Source: Ophiodon elongatus (taxonomy: Eukaryota; Chordata; Actinopteri; Perciformes; Hexagrammidae). From it: DNA of 64,000 nt. The translations under genes were made by a program, and so were the position numbers. The stretch lies in contig JACSYO010000396.1 of NCBI GenBank assembly GCA_016806645.1, positions 316,001 through 380,000 of the forward strand, in the 5' to 3' direction. The notes below the pieces were generated by a model. That model did not search any database, was not told where the DNA came from, and worked only from the letters and a program-made list of their open reading frames with translations. Shown piece by piece: positions 1 through 12,310 of the stretch; within the stretch, counting starts at the first letter, position 1; each line of letters starts with the position of its first letter.

Positions 1-517
1 GGTGAGAAAAGAGTCACTTTGACTAAACAGAAGGCTGAGCTATTGGATGGAGTGTAAGGCTTACAAGTACTGTGTACTGAACCCAAAAGCACGACTAGGA
101 GACCAGGATGTAAGGATAGTTCTTTACTTGTGTTCAGGCAGGGGTCAAAACCGAGAGATCCGTCATAGAGGCAAACAAGTCCAAAAGGGGCAGGCAGGGT
201 CAGAACAGGCAGACTAGATACAGAGACAGGACAACGCTGGAGAGCTTGGCAACAAACACACAAGACAATCTGGCAGAGGACAGGTGTGAGTACAGGGCTT
301 AACTAGTGAGGGACCGATGAGATGATGTGCTGCAGGTGAGGTGGGGAGGGGAATGAAGGCTGATGCTGTGGGAGGATCTGAAACGATAGAAGAGTTAGTG
401 AACAGACAGGTGGGATTAAAACAATCTAAGGTGTGGTGGAACGTGTGGCATGGAGTGTGTTTCTGATGCAGTTGTTGGGTAAATGTAACGGTCTGGTTTG
501 AGTCCACGCTCAGTGCA

Positions 518-603
518 CCCATCCATCCATCCACCCTCCAATCCATCCACCCATCCACCCTCCCATCCACCCATCCATCCTCCCATCCACCCATCCATCC
601 ATC
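518..603 (+). repeat. (ATCC)n degenerate tetranucleotide repeat
   Basis: An array of CATCCATCCACC-type units. It generates artificial Pro/His/Ser-rich and Trp/Asp/Gly-rich frames on the two strands, which are not genes. Confidence 0.9.
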
Positions 604-1318
604 GGCTTCCGCTTATCTGGGGCCGTTTTTGTTTTTATGCATCGGATCAAACGTCTCTGACTGTGGGGGTGCCTGGTTTCTGTTTGAATGTAGAGTTCAA
701 AGACAGCTTTGGTTGTGTCCATCAGTCGTCTCAGTAAGAATAACCAGGCTGTGCATCACAGTTTACAGACCCACAACCTTCCTGATCTTCTTACTGCTGG
801 TCTTTCTCTCCCCGTCAGACTTTTTTGGTGCAACGTTGCTGTGTTTCCATAGCTCAGCTATTAAACACGTGATTTCAACATTATCATACCTGATAGAGGA
901 ACTACAAAAACAAGACAGAAATTGTATGAACTAGAATAAAACCTCTGGTCTTACCTCATGTTCTCCCTTTGACCGTGTCAGTTCCAGCAGTAAGGAGCTG
1001 TTTTTAAGTTGTTTGAATCTCCTTTGCATGCTGTTCACACTCTGATATCGTTGCTGGCCTGGTGTTACTGTGAGATGACACCATTAACACAGGGTACCAT
1101 GGCAACATTTCTTATAGATGATGCTTAAAGACGGCACATGTATCACACCCCCATGATGCAGGAGTTATAGACTTGTATTCAAGTAGGAACAGGTATTCAG
1201 AGCCCTTATTCTGCAGGAAATGAATGTTGTGTTCAGTGTAGACAGAGACAATCAAAATGTAGCTTTGGTCTGGCTTCAACTACTTATAGTCTAAAAGGTT
1301 GTGCTTTAATGTTCTCAA

Positions 1319-1321
<3 letters not shown>

Positions 1322-1379
<58 letters not shown>
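1322..1379 (+). repeat. (GT)n microsatellite
   Basis: About 29 uninterrupted GT units. Overlapping Cys-Val frames are artefacts. Confidence 0.97.
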
Positions 1380-1380
<1 letters not shown>

Positions 1381-2505
1381 AGAGTCCTTTCATGCTTCCA
1401 TGCTGCCGCTGTGCAGTGCGACACCTGTATTCCCCAGACAGCAGAGCTCATTAGTCACTCCTCAGGGAGGAGGGAGAATCAAAAGGAAGAAATGCCTGTC
1501 ATACTTGGCTCTGATGTCATATTTACTGTGGCAGATTTTCCTATCGTCTCACGTAGTTTTACTGTGTGAGGAGAGTATCCATAGCAGATTACATAATATA
1601 ATACTTATTATTGTTAGGTTGTAATAAAATAAAATGACTTACACTGTAAATAAGGAATGTCTATGTATAAATTACGATACTTGAAAAGGATAATTAATAA
1701 GGAATAGTGAGCCTTATGGGAAAGAGTATGCGTGACATAGAAGAAGGCCACATTGAGTTTCTAACTTAGACTTTCAGGTATGCATGGAATGAGAAGACGA
1801 AGGGGGATGGATACTACAGACACACAAAGGGCAATAAAACAACTCCACTTGAGGGGGATGCTTTGCCAAACTGTGTGAGGGGGAGAGATGACATCAAGAG
1901 CTTTAAAGCCCAGAGGAGGACCATATGGACCAAAGTGACCAATCGGAATGCTGATTCTAGCCATGTGACACTTTAGCCGAACCTATGTTGTAAAACTGTG
2001 CTTTGTGCTTCTCTATGTCTGTCTGTCCATGGCTAATCTATCCTACCCCTGGACCCATCAGCCTAATATTTATTGTGCTCATTCATGACTGTAGGCTCAA
2101 AGACCTCTTGTGGTTTCAGCGATTCACACTTTTTGAAAACTTATTTTATTGACAACATATTTAATGTAGTGTTTGTTTTATACCGTCATTGACTGCTGAC
2201 TCCTCACGACTCTGAACCGGCTTGTTGGGGCTCGGGTGATCAATAACAGCTTCACTTTCAACTCTTGCTTCTGATACGGATTCAAAAATGTCCCTCTCTT
2301 GATCTGCACGCCCAATGTATGAAAGATGCACCGATCGATCAGCTGCCTATCGAATCGTTTCATGAATGTCATTTTTTGGTGGTCACATTAACACATTGGT
2401 TTGAAAGACACCTTACGTCCAACCAGATAAGACAGACATGATGTGTTCAAGCTCTGTTCAGTAAAAATGAGAATTGGGCGAAAGCAAATTATAATGCTAT
2501 CATGT

Positions 2506-2556
2506 GTCCAGTGTCTGTGTTGCCCTTATGTTATAAGGGCAACACAGACACTGGAC
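2506..2556. repeat. perfect 24-bp inverted repeat, 3-nt spacer
   Basis: The left arm 2506-2529 and right arm 2533-2556 are exact reverse complements around GTT. The structure abuts the start of a LINE 3' tail. No loop of usual pre-miRNA size is present. Confidence 0.9.
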
Positions 2557-2797
2557 TCTTTTAAGACTGGCCTAAAAACCTTTTTATTCAGGAAGGCGTT
2601 TTTTACTCCATGTTAAATCTGTCAGCTATTTCTTTCTTTTTTATTATAGTCTGTTTTAACTATGTTTTTAACTATAGTCTGTTTTAACTGTTTTTAAATA
2701 TAGTCTGTTTTAACTATGTACTGGCTCTGTGCACTCTGAGATTCTTTATGAATGAAAAGTGCGTTACAAATTAAATGCATTAATATTATTATTAAAT
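2557..2797 (+). mobile_element. non-LTR retrotransposon (LINE) 3' tail
   Basis: The first part translates to FKTGLKTFLFRKAFFTPC followed by TAA, resembling the C-terminal end of L2/Jockey-like reverse transcriptase ORFs (LK-x-LF-x-AF type). An AT-rich 3'UTR follows, with three copies of a TATAGTCTGTTTTAACT word (2646-2713). It ends in GTGCGTTACAAATTAAAT and an ATT-rich tail. The element is strongly 5' truncated. The clade is uncertain. Confidence 0.55.
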
Positions 2798-3688
2798 GTA
2801 TTCTTGTAAAATATATTTTTTGCCAAGGAATGTTTTCACAGGAAAAACTAAATAGATTATGAGCTGTTCAACTTCCTAACAGGAGCTCTAAGCAGCTGAG
2901 AATATGTCATTAAAACTGCTAATGCCAAGACTTTTTGTCAAAGCAAGAATTTAAATAGAAACACGATAATGTATTTCCTAATTATTTTAATTGCGGATTT
3001 TCTACAAATAACCATAGATGACAGGAACAATGTAGAAGGATGACATTTAGAACTTTAGAGTCTACACTGACTGGGTTGGTTGACATCATTTCCAGGATGG
3101 TGGTGTCAATTATAGTTCTTGGAATTGGAAGGTCAGAACATTGAAAAGAAAATAAGAAATTGGAGTCTGCTAATACAATTACAATCAGTGCATCTCTTGT
3201 ATGTCTGCATGTATTTATGTAAACCATCTACAACTGTCGCTTAGCAAATGACAGACGCAGACTATAACGGAGCGCGTCTTCCTGCCAGTATGGGAGGAGA
3301 GCTGTCAGCTGTCAGCAGCCGGGGGCAGCAGAGTCAATGCCGTGTGATTGGCTAACAGAATGAACAGCTAAGGGAAGTAAACACTCAGCAGGACTGCCGG
3401 TCTGTTGTGAGGACGCTTTAAACTGGAACAAAGCCGCTGCAGACAGTGGCATAGAGCAAAAGACATCCTTCAATCAAACGTTCCACCTCGTATGAATATA
3501 GTGTAGTATACTATAATGTGCTTCTTGTCTCCTTGGTTGTCAATAATAATAAACATTCAAAAATACAATATGGGAGTCCAATACGATGAAGACATCAGGC
3601 CGTCACAGACGATAAGTCCCTTTGAACAGATTTCCTTGTTTGCTTTTGTCTACTGTAGTAGAAAGCCTTCTGACACTGTGGACATTAT

Positions 3689-3689
<1 letters not shown>

Positions 3690-3726
<37 letters not shown>
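3690..3726 (+). repeat. (GT)n microsatellite
   Basis: An uninterrupted GT run of about 18 units. Confidence 0.95.
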
Positions 3727-3727
<1 letters not shown>

Positions 3728-3895
3728 CCTCAGCAGTGGAGCAGTGACTGTGGTTCTCCTCATGGGCCGAGCGCTAAAGTGACAGATGGACCCATAGGTC
3801 CACAGAGGACTGCACTGTGTTCACACACTCACCACTGCTTGCATGAACTGGCCTCTGATTGGCCGGATCTGGAGCCTCTTTTCTGCATGATTGGT

Positions 3896-3898
<3 letters not shown>

Positions 3899-3987
<89 letters not shown>
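3899..3987 (+). repeat. (GT)n microsatellite
   Basis: An uninterrupted GT run of about 44 units. It is the source of several spurious Cys-Val and His-Thr frames. Confidence 0.97.
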
Positions 3988-3988
<1 letters not shown>

Positions 3989-4929
3989 CAATCCTGTGGG
4001 TGCAAAATATGTGTTGGCTGGCCATAAAAATGACAAATTTTCCCCAAATGTCCTAGAGAACAATGAGCTGTGGTGAAGCCTTCATACATCAGACTGATGA
4101 AGTGTCACAGGCCACAAATGTCTTTTTGTCCAGCTGAACTTAAAGCTCAAGCAACAGTAACACTGAAATTCATGTGATTGCCAATGTCAATGTTTTACGT
4201 ATGACAATATTCTAATCGTTCTGAGGTAGAAGAAAATAGAACTCTTCAGTCAGAATAAAAATGCAGTGATTACAAACGTCATTGTTCACCCGTTCTCCAC
4301 TCCACACATCTGCATGATGAATGTGTTTCCAGTCGTGTTGCTTTTTTCACTCTTATGGTTCACAGTTCACTGGAGTTGTGATCTTTTCAATAAAAAAAGT
4401 AAAAGAAAAAACAGTCTGACTATTTTAATGCTGCAGCTCTGAGAGGTTGTTCTCTCCCATGTTAATGACTTAAGAATAGGTGAAAAAAAAAAGCTTTTGC
4501 CAGAATCATCTTTTTAAGTTCCATAATAGTTTTTTATAAGTTACTTTGAAATATATTTCCCGTAAAAATATGAATGTGAATTATTATAATTTCTTGTAAT
4601 TCTCATTTTGACCACAAGAGGCAGATTTGAACCACCAGCCCATGTTCTTGACGGACTAAAAGCATTCATGTATCCCTCCATAATAAACACAAGGGAAGAT
4701 TACTGCCAAGCCTTTCGTTAGAAATGTATTTTAATCTGCTGTTCAGGAACACGAGTACTTCAGTCCTATTTAGAACATGGGGGCGTGGAACACTTCAGCC
4801 TCTTGTGGACAAAATAAGAATTACAACAAGATCACTCGCTAAAACTCACCAGGTGCCTTTTCTAGAAGCTCTAATTCAACTTGGATGTAGCCTCTGTAGG
4901 GAGAGCTGCTCTCTGAGTCACTGAGCCCC

Positions 4930-6590
4930 CAAATGTCTGGATGTAAGGGGACAGACAAGTGTATGTGAGAGGAGCTTGCATACCAGCTGTCAAGGGTTTT
5001 CCATCAACTTTGACCCAGGCGGTGGAGGGTGGCCCCATGAGTCCTTCTGGTAGATGGCTAGTCTGGACCTTTACAGCCCTTCTCCTCACATTGACGTTAA
5101 GGCTGTTCTCTGCAGTGGTGGTAGCATTTCTTTCTCTCCGACTTATTCTCAGTTGTCTCTGAGCACGAAATCTTTTCTAGATCACTTTTTGGTCGTTTTC
5201 TGGAGCCCTACATTTCGTGGCAAAATGCCCCTCCTCACCACAGCGGGAGCAGAAGAGGTCCCTTGAGTCTCTTTGAGGCGAGGCTCTCTCCCGTCTGTGG
5301 TTGGGCGGAGAATCTTGTCTAGGCTCTCCTTTGACAGGTACCACAGGTACCGTGGTAGGTCTGACTGATGTAAGTGAGACCTGTTTCCTCAGCTTTCTAA
5401 CATCCTTCTTTGAGGCTAGGAGGTATTTCTCTTCTCTGGAAGAGTCCGTCTCAGTGGTGACTGCATGTTGTAGTGCCGGTGGTGAAGCAGGCCGTTATGT
5501 TGACAAGGCTGTCAGCTCGTTGACTTGTGAGTTCAGTTCTTGTATCTCAGCTCTGAGATCTCTTAGCTCCGCCCCTGCGGGTATCACAACAGTCTTCACA
5601 TGCACTGATTTGGTTGGAGTCACCTTGCGGCGAGAGGCTTCGTACTCTTCAGTGCGGCTCTCATTAACAACTGTAAAAACATAGGTGGTTGCTCCCTTTG
5701 CTCCTCCTTGAATGAGTTGGTCCAGACGTGCTCTATCTGCTTGGGCAAGGTGCAAGCCTCCCTTTGAACTACTTTGTTCAATACTCTCTCCATCCTTCTC
5801 AGAAATTTGTAAAGTTTCTCAGTTGGATGCTGACACAGCATTCTGGTGGGCCTAAAGTGTTCTCAATAACATCAATGTACTCGATAGGCGTGGCATCGGG
5901 GTTGTTGACTCGAACAGCTTGTAGGATCTTTAAAGCAGAACCCTCGACACTGTCCATGATTTTTATCCTCTTGTCTCCGTCTGATCGATCACACTCATCT
6001 ATCATCAGGCGAGCTTGCTCTCTCCAGCTGTTCTTCTGCAGCAGGTGTGGGGGAGACTCCAGAGAAAATCCGCAACCTCCTGTCTGAGTGACTTTCACTA
6101 GTAGGTTTATTTGTTCTCTGCATTGTATCTCCCACGGCTCTAATAGCTTTCAGTGTGGATGCTTGGAGTGGAAAGTAGGAATGTGTACAGACTGAACAAC
6201 CTATGCAATGCATATGACAGAAATGATTCATATAATGAGTAGTAGGCATGATGAAAAAGTAACAACCAAAAATAACAGCAACAGTGGAGATAATTATAAT
6301 CAAAGCAGTAATGTATCGGCAATAGTAATAGCAATGTAACTAATAATGATAATAGATCGTCCAGAGGGATGGCCTTTGTGCTGACCTCCTCTCTGCAGTC
6401 ACATAGTACAGATAAGCCTTGACACTGAGGATCTAACATCCTTCCTCTGACCTTAACACGTCCAAGAGCTTTTATGGTCTGCAGGGTTTCTTCAATGAGG
6501 TCAATCTCGGTGTTCCCTTGAACATCTTTGACCAACATGGCATGTAAAGGGTTAAAGTCTTTCCACACCACAAAGCTTGTCAAAGCCATA
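4930..6590 (-). pseudogene. PNMA-like / Ty3-Gypsy gag-type retroelement pseudogene
   Basis: Read on the minus strand, pieces of one protein follow in order but in different frames. 6589-6360 is an N-terminal PNMA-like region (starts MALTSFVVWKDF, contains LCDCREEV). 6170-6000 contains RLRIFSGVSPTPA. 6050-5850 contains the capsid-like block ARLMIDECDRSDGDKR and NPDATPIEYIDVIE. 5845-5700 contains LYKFLRRMERVLNKVVQR. 5755-5500 contains EYEASRRK. 5265-5210 is a CCHC zinc knuckle (C-SR-C-GEEG-H-FATK-C). 5089-4940 contains GPPSTAWVKVDGKPL, like the start of a retropepsin domain. At least four frame changes, internal stops and an AT-rich insertion at about 6165-6360 show it is dead. It is a PNMA/Gypsy gag relative, either a decayed retrotransposon or a decayed domesticated copy. 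No LTRs were recognised. Confidence 0.75.
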
Positions 6591-6780
6591 CTGTTTTTCT
6601 GTATTGGATATCAGAGCATTCTACCACCAGGGAGTGTTTAGAAAATGGTACCTGTTCACAACACTGTGCAGCCAGTTCATTTTCATATAAATATTCTCAA
6701 CCGCCAATGATAACATGAACTTCAGAAAATTGATGTGGGTGACATTAGGGTCTTAAAACATAACATGTGACTGGCAAATT

Positions 6781-6955
6781 TATGACTTTTTTAATTGTCA
6801 CAAATGTACATACATGAAATTTGACCTCCGCATTTAAGCTGTAAAGCGCTCAGGGAGCAACTTGGGGTTCAGTGTCTCGCTCAAGGGAAGGCACACAGGA
6901 GGAACTGGGGATCGAACCACCAGCTCTTTTAATAAAAAAACATCCACTCTAGCCC
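6781..6955 (-). mobile_element. tRNA-derived SINE-like fragment
   Basis: Contains GACCTCCGCATTTAAGC, GAGCAACTTGGGGTTCAGTG, a CTCGCTCAAGG word and GGGGATCGAACCACC. These are in the order seen in a common fish interspersed repeat, in which the last word is the reverse complement of a B-box-like GGTTCGATCCCC. It is diverged and truncated at its tRNA-like head. Confidence 0.55.
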
Positions 6956-9262
6956 TTAGCAACAACTGTGTGTTAATGAACTGCCATCTTTAAAGAAATT
7001 TAGAGACTTAATTTTCATAACATGTCAGAGGTCTGAATGTGTAGGGCAATCACACTATTCCATATTCTACTCATTCAGGGAAGTTTCCCTGAAAGCCATG
7101 CTCTCTTCTTCCCATGTGCTGCTCTTTCTTTCCCGCCTCTCTCACCTGTATGCCACGGTTGGCTCAGACATCAGATTTCCTTAGAAAATGTGCACCTTGC
7201 AAATAATCCAGGCTGTTGTGAGGCAAAGGGAGCTCTAATGGTAGTAGACAGGTACATTTCATAAAGTTGCTCCACAGTATGATAGTTGGTATACATATTT
7301 ACTTCTTGCAAGATCTCCAGATGTTTGGCTAGTTTCTGGCCAGCAACTCCTCCCTTCAGACTAAATGTAAACTGCAGTGTAAGGTGGTGGGTAGGTCGTT
7401 AGTGGTTTCCTGAGTGTCCATTGGTTAGTTTAATACAAAATGTAGATGGACACATGAATCCACAAATGACGGTGAGAGGCGGAGCTCGACACACACGAAT
7501 CACACGACAGATCCGACACGTCCAAGCTCCTGGCTCGCTGTTTGAGTCACGTACGATCTCGTGAGAACTAGGACACGGAAGTGGAGAGTCTACAGATTCC
7601 GAAAAAAACAAACATATTTCTGTGCCGTATTATCGCGGAGCAATTCATTTAAATATCGAGTAAACACCGCAAAAACGGGCCGGCACGTGTGTCCACCCCA
7701 GAGAGTTCATCTAGGGCAGCGGTTCCCAAACCTTTTCTGTTAAGCCCCCCTTTGATGATATAGGAACATTGTAACATTTTTGGCTGGGATACATTCATCA
7801 CCAGCTTTGTTTTTCAAAGCATTTACAGTCACTTCTAGACAGCCAATGTTTTGCATCTTTGTCCGGTAATTAGTCATTTTATATTTTAGGCTAATCATCC
7901 AGCAATATTAACCAGTGGCAGACTGTTCTTTCAAACAGGGACATTGATGAGTGCCCCTGCTCACTCATGCATTTGGTAATTGTGTGGATATGCCGTATAC
8001 TGGAAAATCTCTTCGGCTAGCTTCTCTAGCCCTGGAGTGATCTGCAGTCGCGTGCCAGTTTCTCTGAAGCTCTCATTACCCCTTTGAAGCTTCACCTCTA
8101 CGTTTTATGGAATGGAGAATTCACATGGCGATGCACGTGTTCTCAGTTCAGTGTCTGTACGTGGCAGAATAATGGTGTTATCCAAGTCTGTTGAGGACAG
8201 ACTGGGAGACAGTGAGCTGCTTAATGGTGCTCCAGATGACCCGGAAAATGCTGGGAGCATTCTGCATTGAAAACGATGGACTTGCACCCACATAGTTTAG
8301 TATGTACACCAACTTGATTGTACGTTTGTCCTGTATGTCTTCTACTCACATAACATTCATAAATTATTGAAGTCAGGATCCATGAACTGAATATGAAAGT
8401 ATTTATATTCCAAATGCTTGGCAAATTGTATTGTGTAACTCTGACAAAGTCTTTGGCATTCCTGAAGGGACATCAAGTCTTCTGTAGTCATCGTTTTCCA
8501 CAATGACTCAACTTCATAGGCTGTGCCACGCTTCAATCTAATTGTTAAAGGAGACAAATCAACATTTGATAATGTTGTTAGGTATAACGTTTTATTATGA
8601 ACATAGTTAAACATTTGTGTTGGTGTTTATACAGCCACCCACGGGGCATGGTGATCTGCATCAGCTTTGATTACATAAAGCCATGCACTGTAAAGTTAAC
8701 AAAATATATGTATTTAATGTAACTCATTGTTTGGCCCAGGAAATATAATATTAAGCTGACTAAAGCAGACCAAAATCTTAATAGTTTGTGCAAAATTTGT
8801 TGAGCGCCTACATATGATCAGTGGCAGATTTACTTCTTTGCTGTCAGCAATTACTGCCCTATAGGGAGAGCAAAAATACCACAGCGTTACAGAATATGTA
8901 TACTGAGCAGTACTGCTGGGATCAGCATAGCTATGAAGAGTTTTTGTTAAATGTATTTACCAAAACAATATGAGGTCCCTAAAGAGTTAGGTCCTGTTCC
9001 ACATCAGATAGAAATTTAAAATGCAGGAATGGGACATTTAAGGGGAAAAAAAGGTAATTGTCTAGAAGTCATTACTAACTTCGGTAAAGCCAATGACTCA
9101 AATCAGATCCCTACAAACTAATTTGTGACAAACCATGTTTAAATAGAGCCTTATTATTACTATAGAAACGAGCAACAAATGTCAAAGGTTTCATGAATTA
9201 ACCATACATTTTCACACAATACGTGAAATATAAACCCCTGCACAATGTCTTAGAATAAAAAT

Positions 9263-9269
<7 letters not shown>

Positions 9270-9307
<38 letters not shown>
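9270..9307. repeat. (AT)n microsatellite
   Basis: About 18 AT units inside the hAT candidate. Shorter AT runs occur at 29816-29829 and 60691-60708. Confidence 0.95.
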
Positions 9308-9310
<3 letters not shown>

Positions 9311-10883
9311 GGGCAATGTTATAATTGTTCATTACATGGTGTCAAATCATATACTATATGGTGATTTTATAACTATAGTTTTCATAATGCAGTTTCCTAC
9401 AACAACAAAGTAAATTCTGAGAAACTATAACCGATTCAACACTCAAACATAGTCGTATCAACAAAAACGCAACATTAATACTTACAGTAACTAGTATTTA
9501 CTGTGGATCCATTTGCAAGGTCCATTTTTTCCTATACTATTAGTGTCATCTGAATTAATAATGGAGACAAAATACCGTGGGTAACTTACTTTAGTTAGTT
9601 TTAGTTAAGTCTAATGAAACCAGAGCTGAAAACAGAGTGAAACAACTTTGGTACAAAGGGTAAACCAATATTATCTTATCTGTTTTGTTTTCTGCCATCA
9701 AGAAAAACCTTAACCAGTATATTTTACCGGACTGTGGTCATGAATCGACCTTGCTTGTCCTCCTCTTTGTCGTCTACAGAGCAGCTGCAGCAAAACAAAA
9801 ACACATCTTCTACATTTTAAATGCATCCCAGAAACATTTCCTAGCACAGTATTAGGAGGTAATAGTATTTTATCCTGAACACCAAAGTTTATAGTTCATT
9901 ATGCAGCTTTCAGTCTAGTAAGACTGAATTCATAATGTACGCATTCTATAGTTAACCACGTTTTAATGATATTTTATGGAGGAAAATACATCATTAAACG
10001 TCTCTGGTGTGTTTTTGAGCATGAAGCCAGCAGCATATAGATTTGGCCTATTTAGTATTAAAATGGGGAGCAATACCAGAGTGATCTAGTAATAGAAATC
10101 ATTACTCAGAGCTTGTCAGCGTGTACCCACCTGACTCCATTCACCCTCCACATCTCCATCTCTGTCTGTCTCTCCGTCTCTCTGTCTCCTCCGACAGCCC
10201 TCACTTATGTAGTTCAGCTTGTCAGTGAAGCACCTAAATGCATCTCCGGTGTTGGAGGTAAAGACAGTCAGTGCTAAGTATCAAACAAGATGAGGCTCCT
10301 ATGATCCATGTGGGGAAATAGGGTCGCAGCAGCAACCGAAGGAAAATAACTAAAGAAAAATAGAAAATTACCAACTACAGAGCCAGCACTTGGTATTGAA
10401 CACAACACAACCATTCCAGCTCGTCAGGAAGTAGACATTTATGAGGAGTTATGAAATAGTTCTGCAGGAGTGCAAACAGCAGGAGAACACAGTGAGACAA
10501 AAAAATGAACTTAAAAATGGAGTGTTTATGATATTGAATGAGGGAAGAATTACAAATAAGTCATGGTTCAGGGGCTAACAGGGTGCATAGCTAATGTTTG
10601 CTCTTCTCTGAAACTCTTTGGCAAGGAATATTATACCCGACAATTCAAATTAGTGGGGAAGACAAGCCCAGTTGTCAGGGTGGTATTGTACATTTCTTTA
10701 AATCAAGGATACATTGGAAGTACAACGAGGGACCAAGGTGCAAGAGATGTAGTATATCAAGCGTTATTGAAAGTTACGTGGTATAGTAACCAGTATAACA
10801 AGCCAGAAAGTCCACTAAAAATGGGTGGGTCCTCCAGAGGTCTGGTCCTCCAGAGGTCTGGTCCTCCAGCGTTTGTTTGAAGG

Positions 10884-11589
10884 AATGAGGTCTTCTCTTT
10901 TCTCACTGAGAAGAAATCTCCTCTGGCACATCGCTATGCCAACACGGAGTTCACAGCTAAGCTTCCTGTTGTTTCACTGCTGAACCAGCTGAACATCTCA
11001 CTTCAAGGGAGAAATAGCAACATATTTGTTGTTGTAGACAAAGTTCAAGCTTTCAGGAGGAAACTTGCTTTGTGGACTAAGAGAGCCCAGGAAGAGAGGA
11101 TGGATATGTTTCTCTCCTCAGGTGAAGATCCGTGACTCAGTCTCTCAGCACCTCTCACAACTGGCAGAGAAAGTTAATGGATACTTTCCTGAGGATCCCA
11201 GAGACGGACACCTGTGGATTTTGGACCCATTTTCTGTGGATCCGTCTGAAAATGATGTTGCTTTGCCCTCACATCTGGAATCCCAGCTTCTGGAAGTTTC
11301 CACCGACAGCACTTTAAAGTTGCAGTGGGGCAAACTGGACCTGGGCTCCTTCTGGATTGCTGTCTCAAAGGAGTACCCATGTCTAGCACTGAGGGCTGTG
11401 AAACACCTTCTCCCATTCACAACTACATACCTGTGTGAATCAGGATTCTCCAGTGTGACCACCACTAAGACCAAAGCCCCAAACTGACTCAGAGCAACAC
11501 TAGAGGCTACTCTGAGAGTGAGCCTTTCCCCCATTCCACCCAGACTGGATCTGCTCGTGTCTGAGAGGCAGGCCCAAGTGTCTCATTAA
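10884..11589 (+). pseudogene. hAT-type (ZBED5/FAM200-like) transposase C-terminal remnant
   Basis: Plus-strand translation first gives EVFSFLTEKKSPLAHRYA, then LLNQLNISLQGRNSNIFVVV and VQAFRRKLALW. This is the usual order before the dimerisation part of fish hAT transposases. After one frame change near 11120 it continues with QLAEKVNGYFPEDPRD, then FWIAVSKEYPCLALRAVKHL and LPFTTTYLCESGFSSVTTTK, the conserved hAT C-terminal block. A TGA near 11485 precedes LRATLEATLRVSLSPIPPRL, so there is one frameshift and one stop. The BED zinc finger and the catalytic N-terminal half were not recognised. Confidence 0.8.
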
Positions 11590-12180
11590 GAGGTGAACAT
11601 AAAAAGGGAGTTGTATAATATATTTGTATAGTTAGTTGTATAATTCGCAGATTATAAGGCTATATTTTCATTAGCACTTTATTTAAATTTTATTTACAGT
11701 TTATTTTTTTTAAACTTATATTTTTTTTAATGTACTTATTTTATTACCACATTATTTATTTATAAAATGTCCTTTTTTAAAAATTTTTTTTAGATCCCCT
11801 CCTTTTTTTCTGAAATAAAATCTAATCATTTGTTGTTTTTGTGTTAATAAACCTGACTTGAGCCTTTTAATTTGTTCTTGTATTAGCTTGATTTGTTCCA
11901 TGGATTGTTAGCCTGTTGGGCGTCTTGTTGTGTGTGCAGGTTTACATACACATGATAAATACATTTCTTTGTGATGATCACATTGTATCATGTCATTTAT
12001 TTGACAAGGTTTTTGCTCGTTAAACTGTAAGTGGATTTGATTTAGTTATTGAATACAAATAAAACCAAGAGTGAGATCAATTAGTTAAACCAATACAGTG
12101 TTAATATTTGAATGGGCCCCGGGCCACTTTGTACTTGAAAAGTTGGGCCCCGAGGTCAAAAAGGTTAAGAACCCCTGATC

Positions 12181-12310
12181 TAGTTCTTATGGACAGGTGG
12201 CACCTTGCATGGTAGCTCCTCCCATCAGTGTGTGAATGATGTCATGTGGTGTTAAAGAGCTTTGAGTGGTCGGAAGACTAGAAAAGATCTATACAAGTAC
12301 AGTCCATTTA
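12181..12310 (+). mobile_element. tRNA-derived SINE, 3' part
   Basis: Contains GGACAGGTGGCACCTTGCAT, AATGATGTCATGTGGTGTTA and GAGCTTTGAGTGGTCGGAAG, then an ACTAGAAAAGATCTATACAA word. These match the tails of the SINEs at 30405-30689 and 55660-55902. The tRNA-like head is missing. The left end coincides with the right end of the hAT candidate. Confidence 0.7.

Larger units (their letters stand above)
1..4929. other. 5' flank: no gene seen
   Basis: Apart from the simple repeats, palindrome and LINE tail listed separately, no exon-like sequence with homology I recognise is present. 3240-3480 is less AT-rich and complex, with an inverted CCAAT word (GATTGGCT), and could be regulatory. This is a guess. 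Confidence 0.5.
7717..12177 (+). mobile_element. probable hAT DNA transposon (about 4.5 kb, defective)
   Basis: The left end reads CAGCGGTTCCCAAACCTTTT and the right end, reverse complemented, CAGGGGTTCTTAACCTTTTT. This is an imperfect terminal inverted repeat of hAT style (C-A-G-N-G-G-T-T-C). The flanking octamers are ATCTAGGG (7709-7716) and ATCTAGTT (12178-12185), six of eight matching, as expected for an 8-bp target duplication. A ZBED/FAM200-type hAT transposase remnant lies inside on the plus strand. The right flank also resembles the middle of a SINE, so the matching ATCTAG could be fortuitous. The two ends might instead belong to two different hAT copies. Confidence 0.5.

Noticed and set aside
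1309..1624. Cys-Val-rich ORFs over GT arrays (also at 3692-4091, 52357-52617, 53088-53610)
   Set aside because: The translation is generated by the dinucleotide repeat itself, with no other coding signal.
2506..2556. Pre-miRNA hairpin
   Set aside because: The stem is perfect with a 3-nt loop, unlike the usual imperfect stem with a larger loop. No flanking basal stem is seen.
5301..5684. Plus-strand 127-codon ORF
   Set aside because: It is antisense to the PNMA-like gag remnant, which explains the sequence better.
11145..11534. Minus-strand 129-codon ORF
   Set aside because: It is antisense to the hAT transposase remnant.
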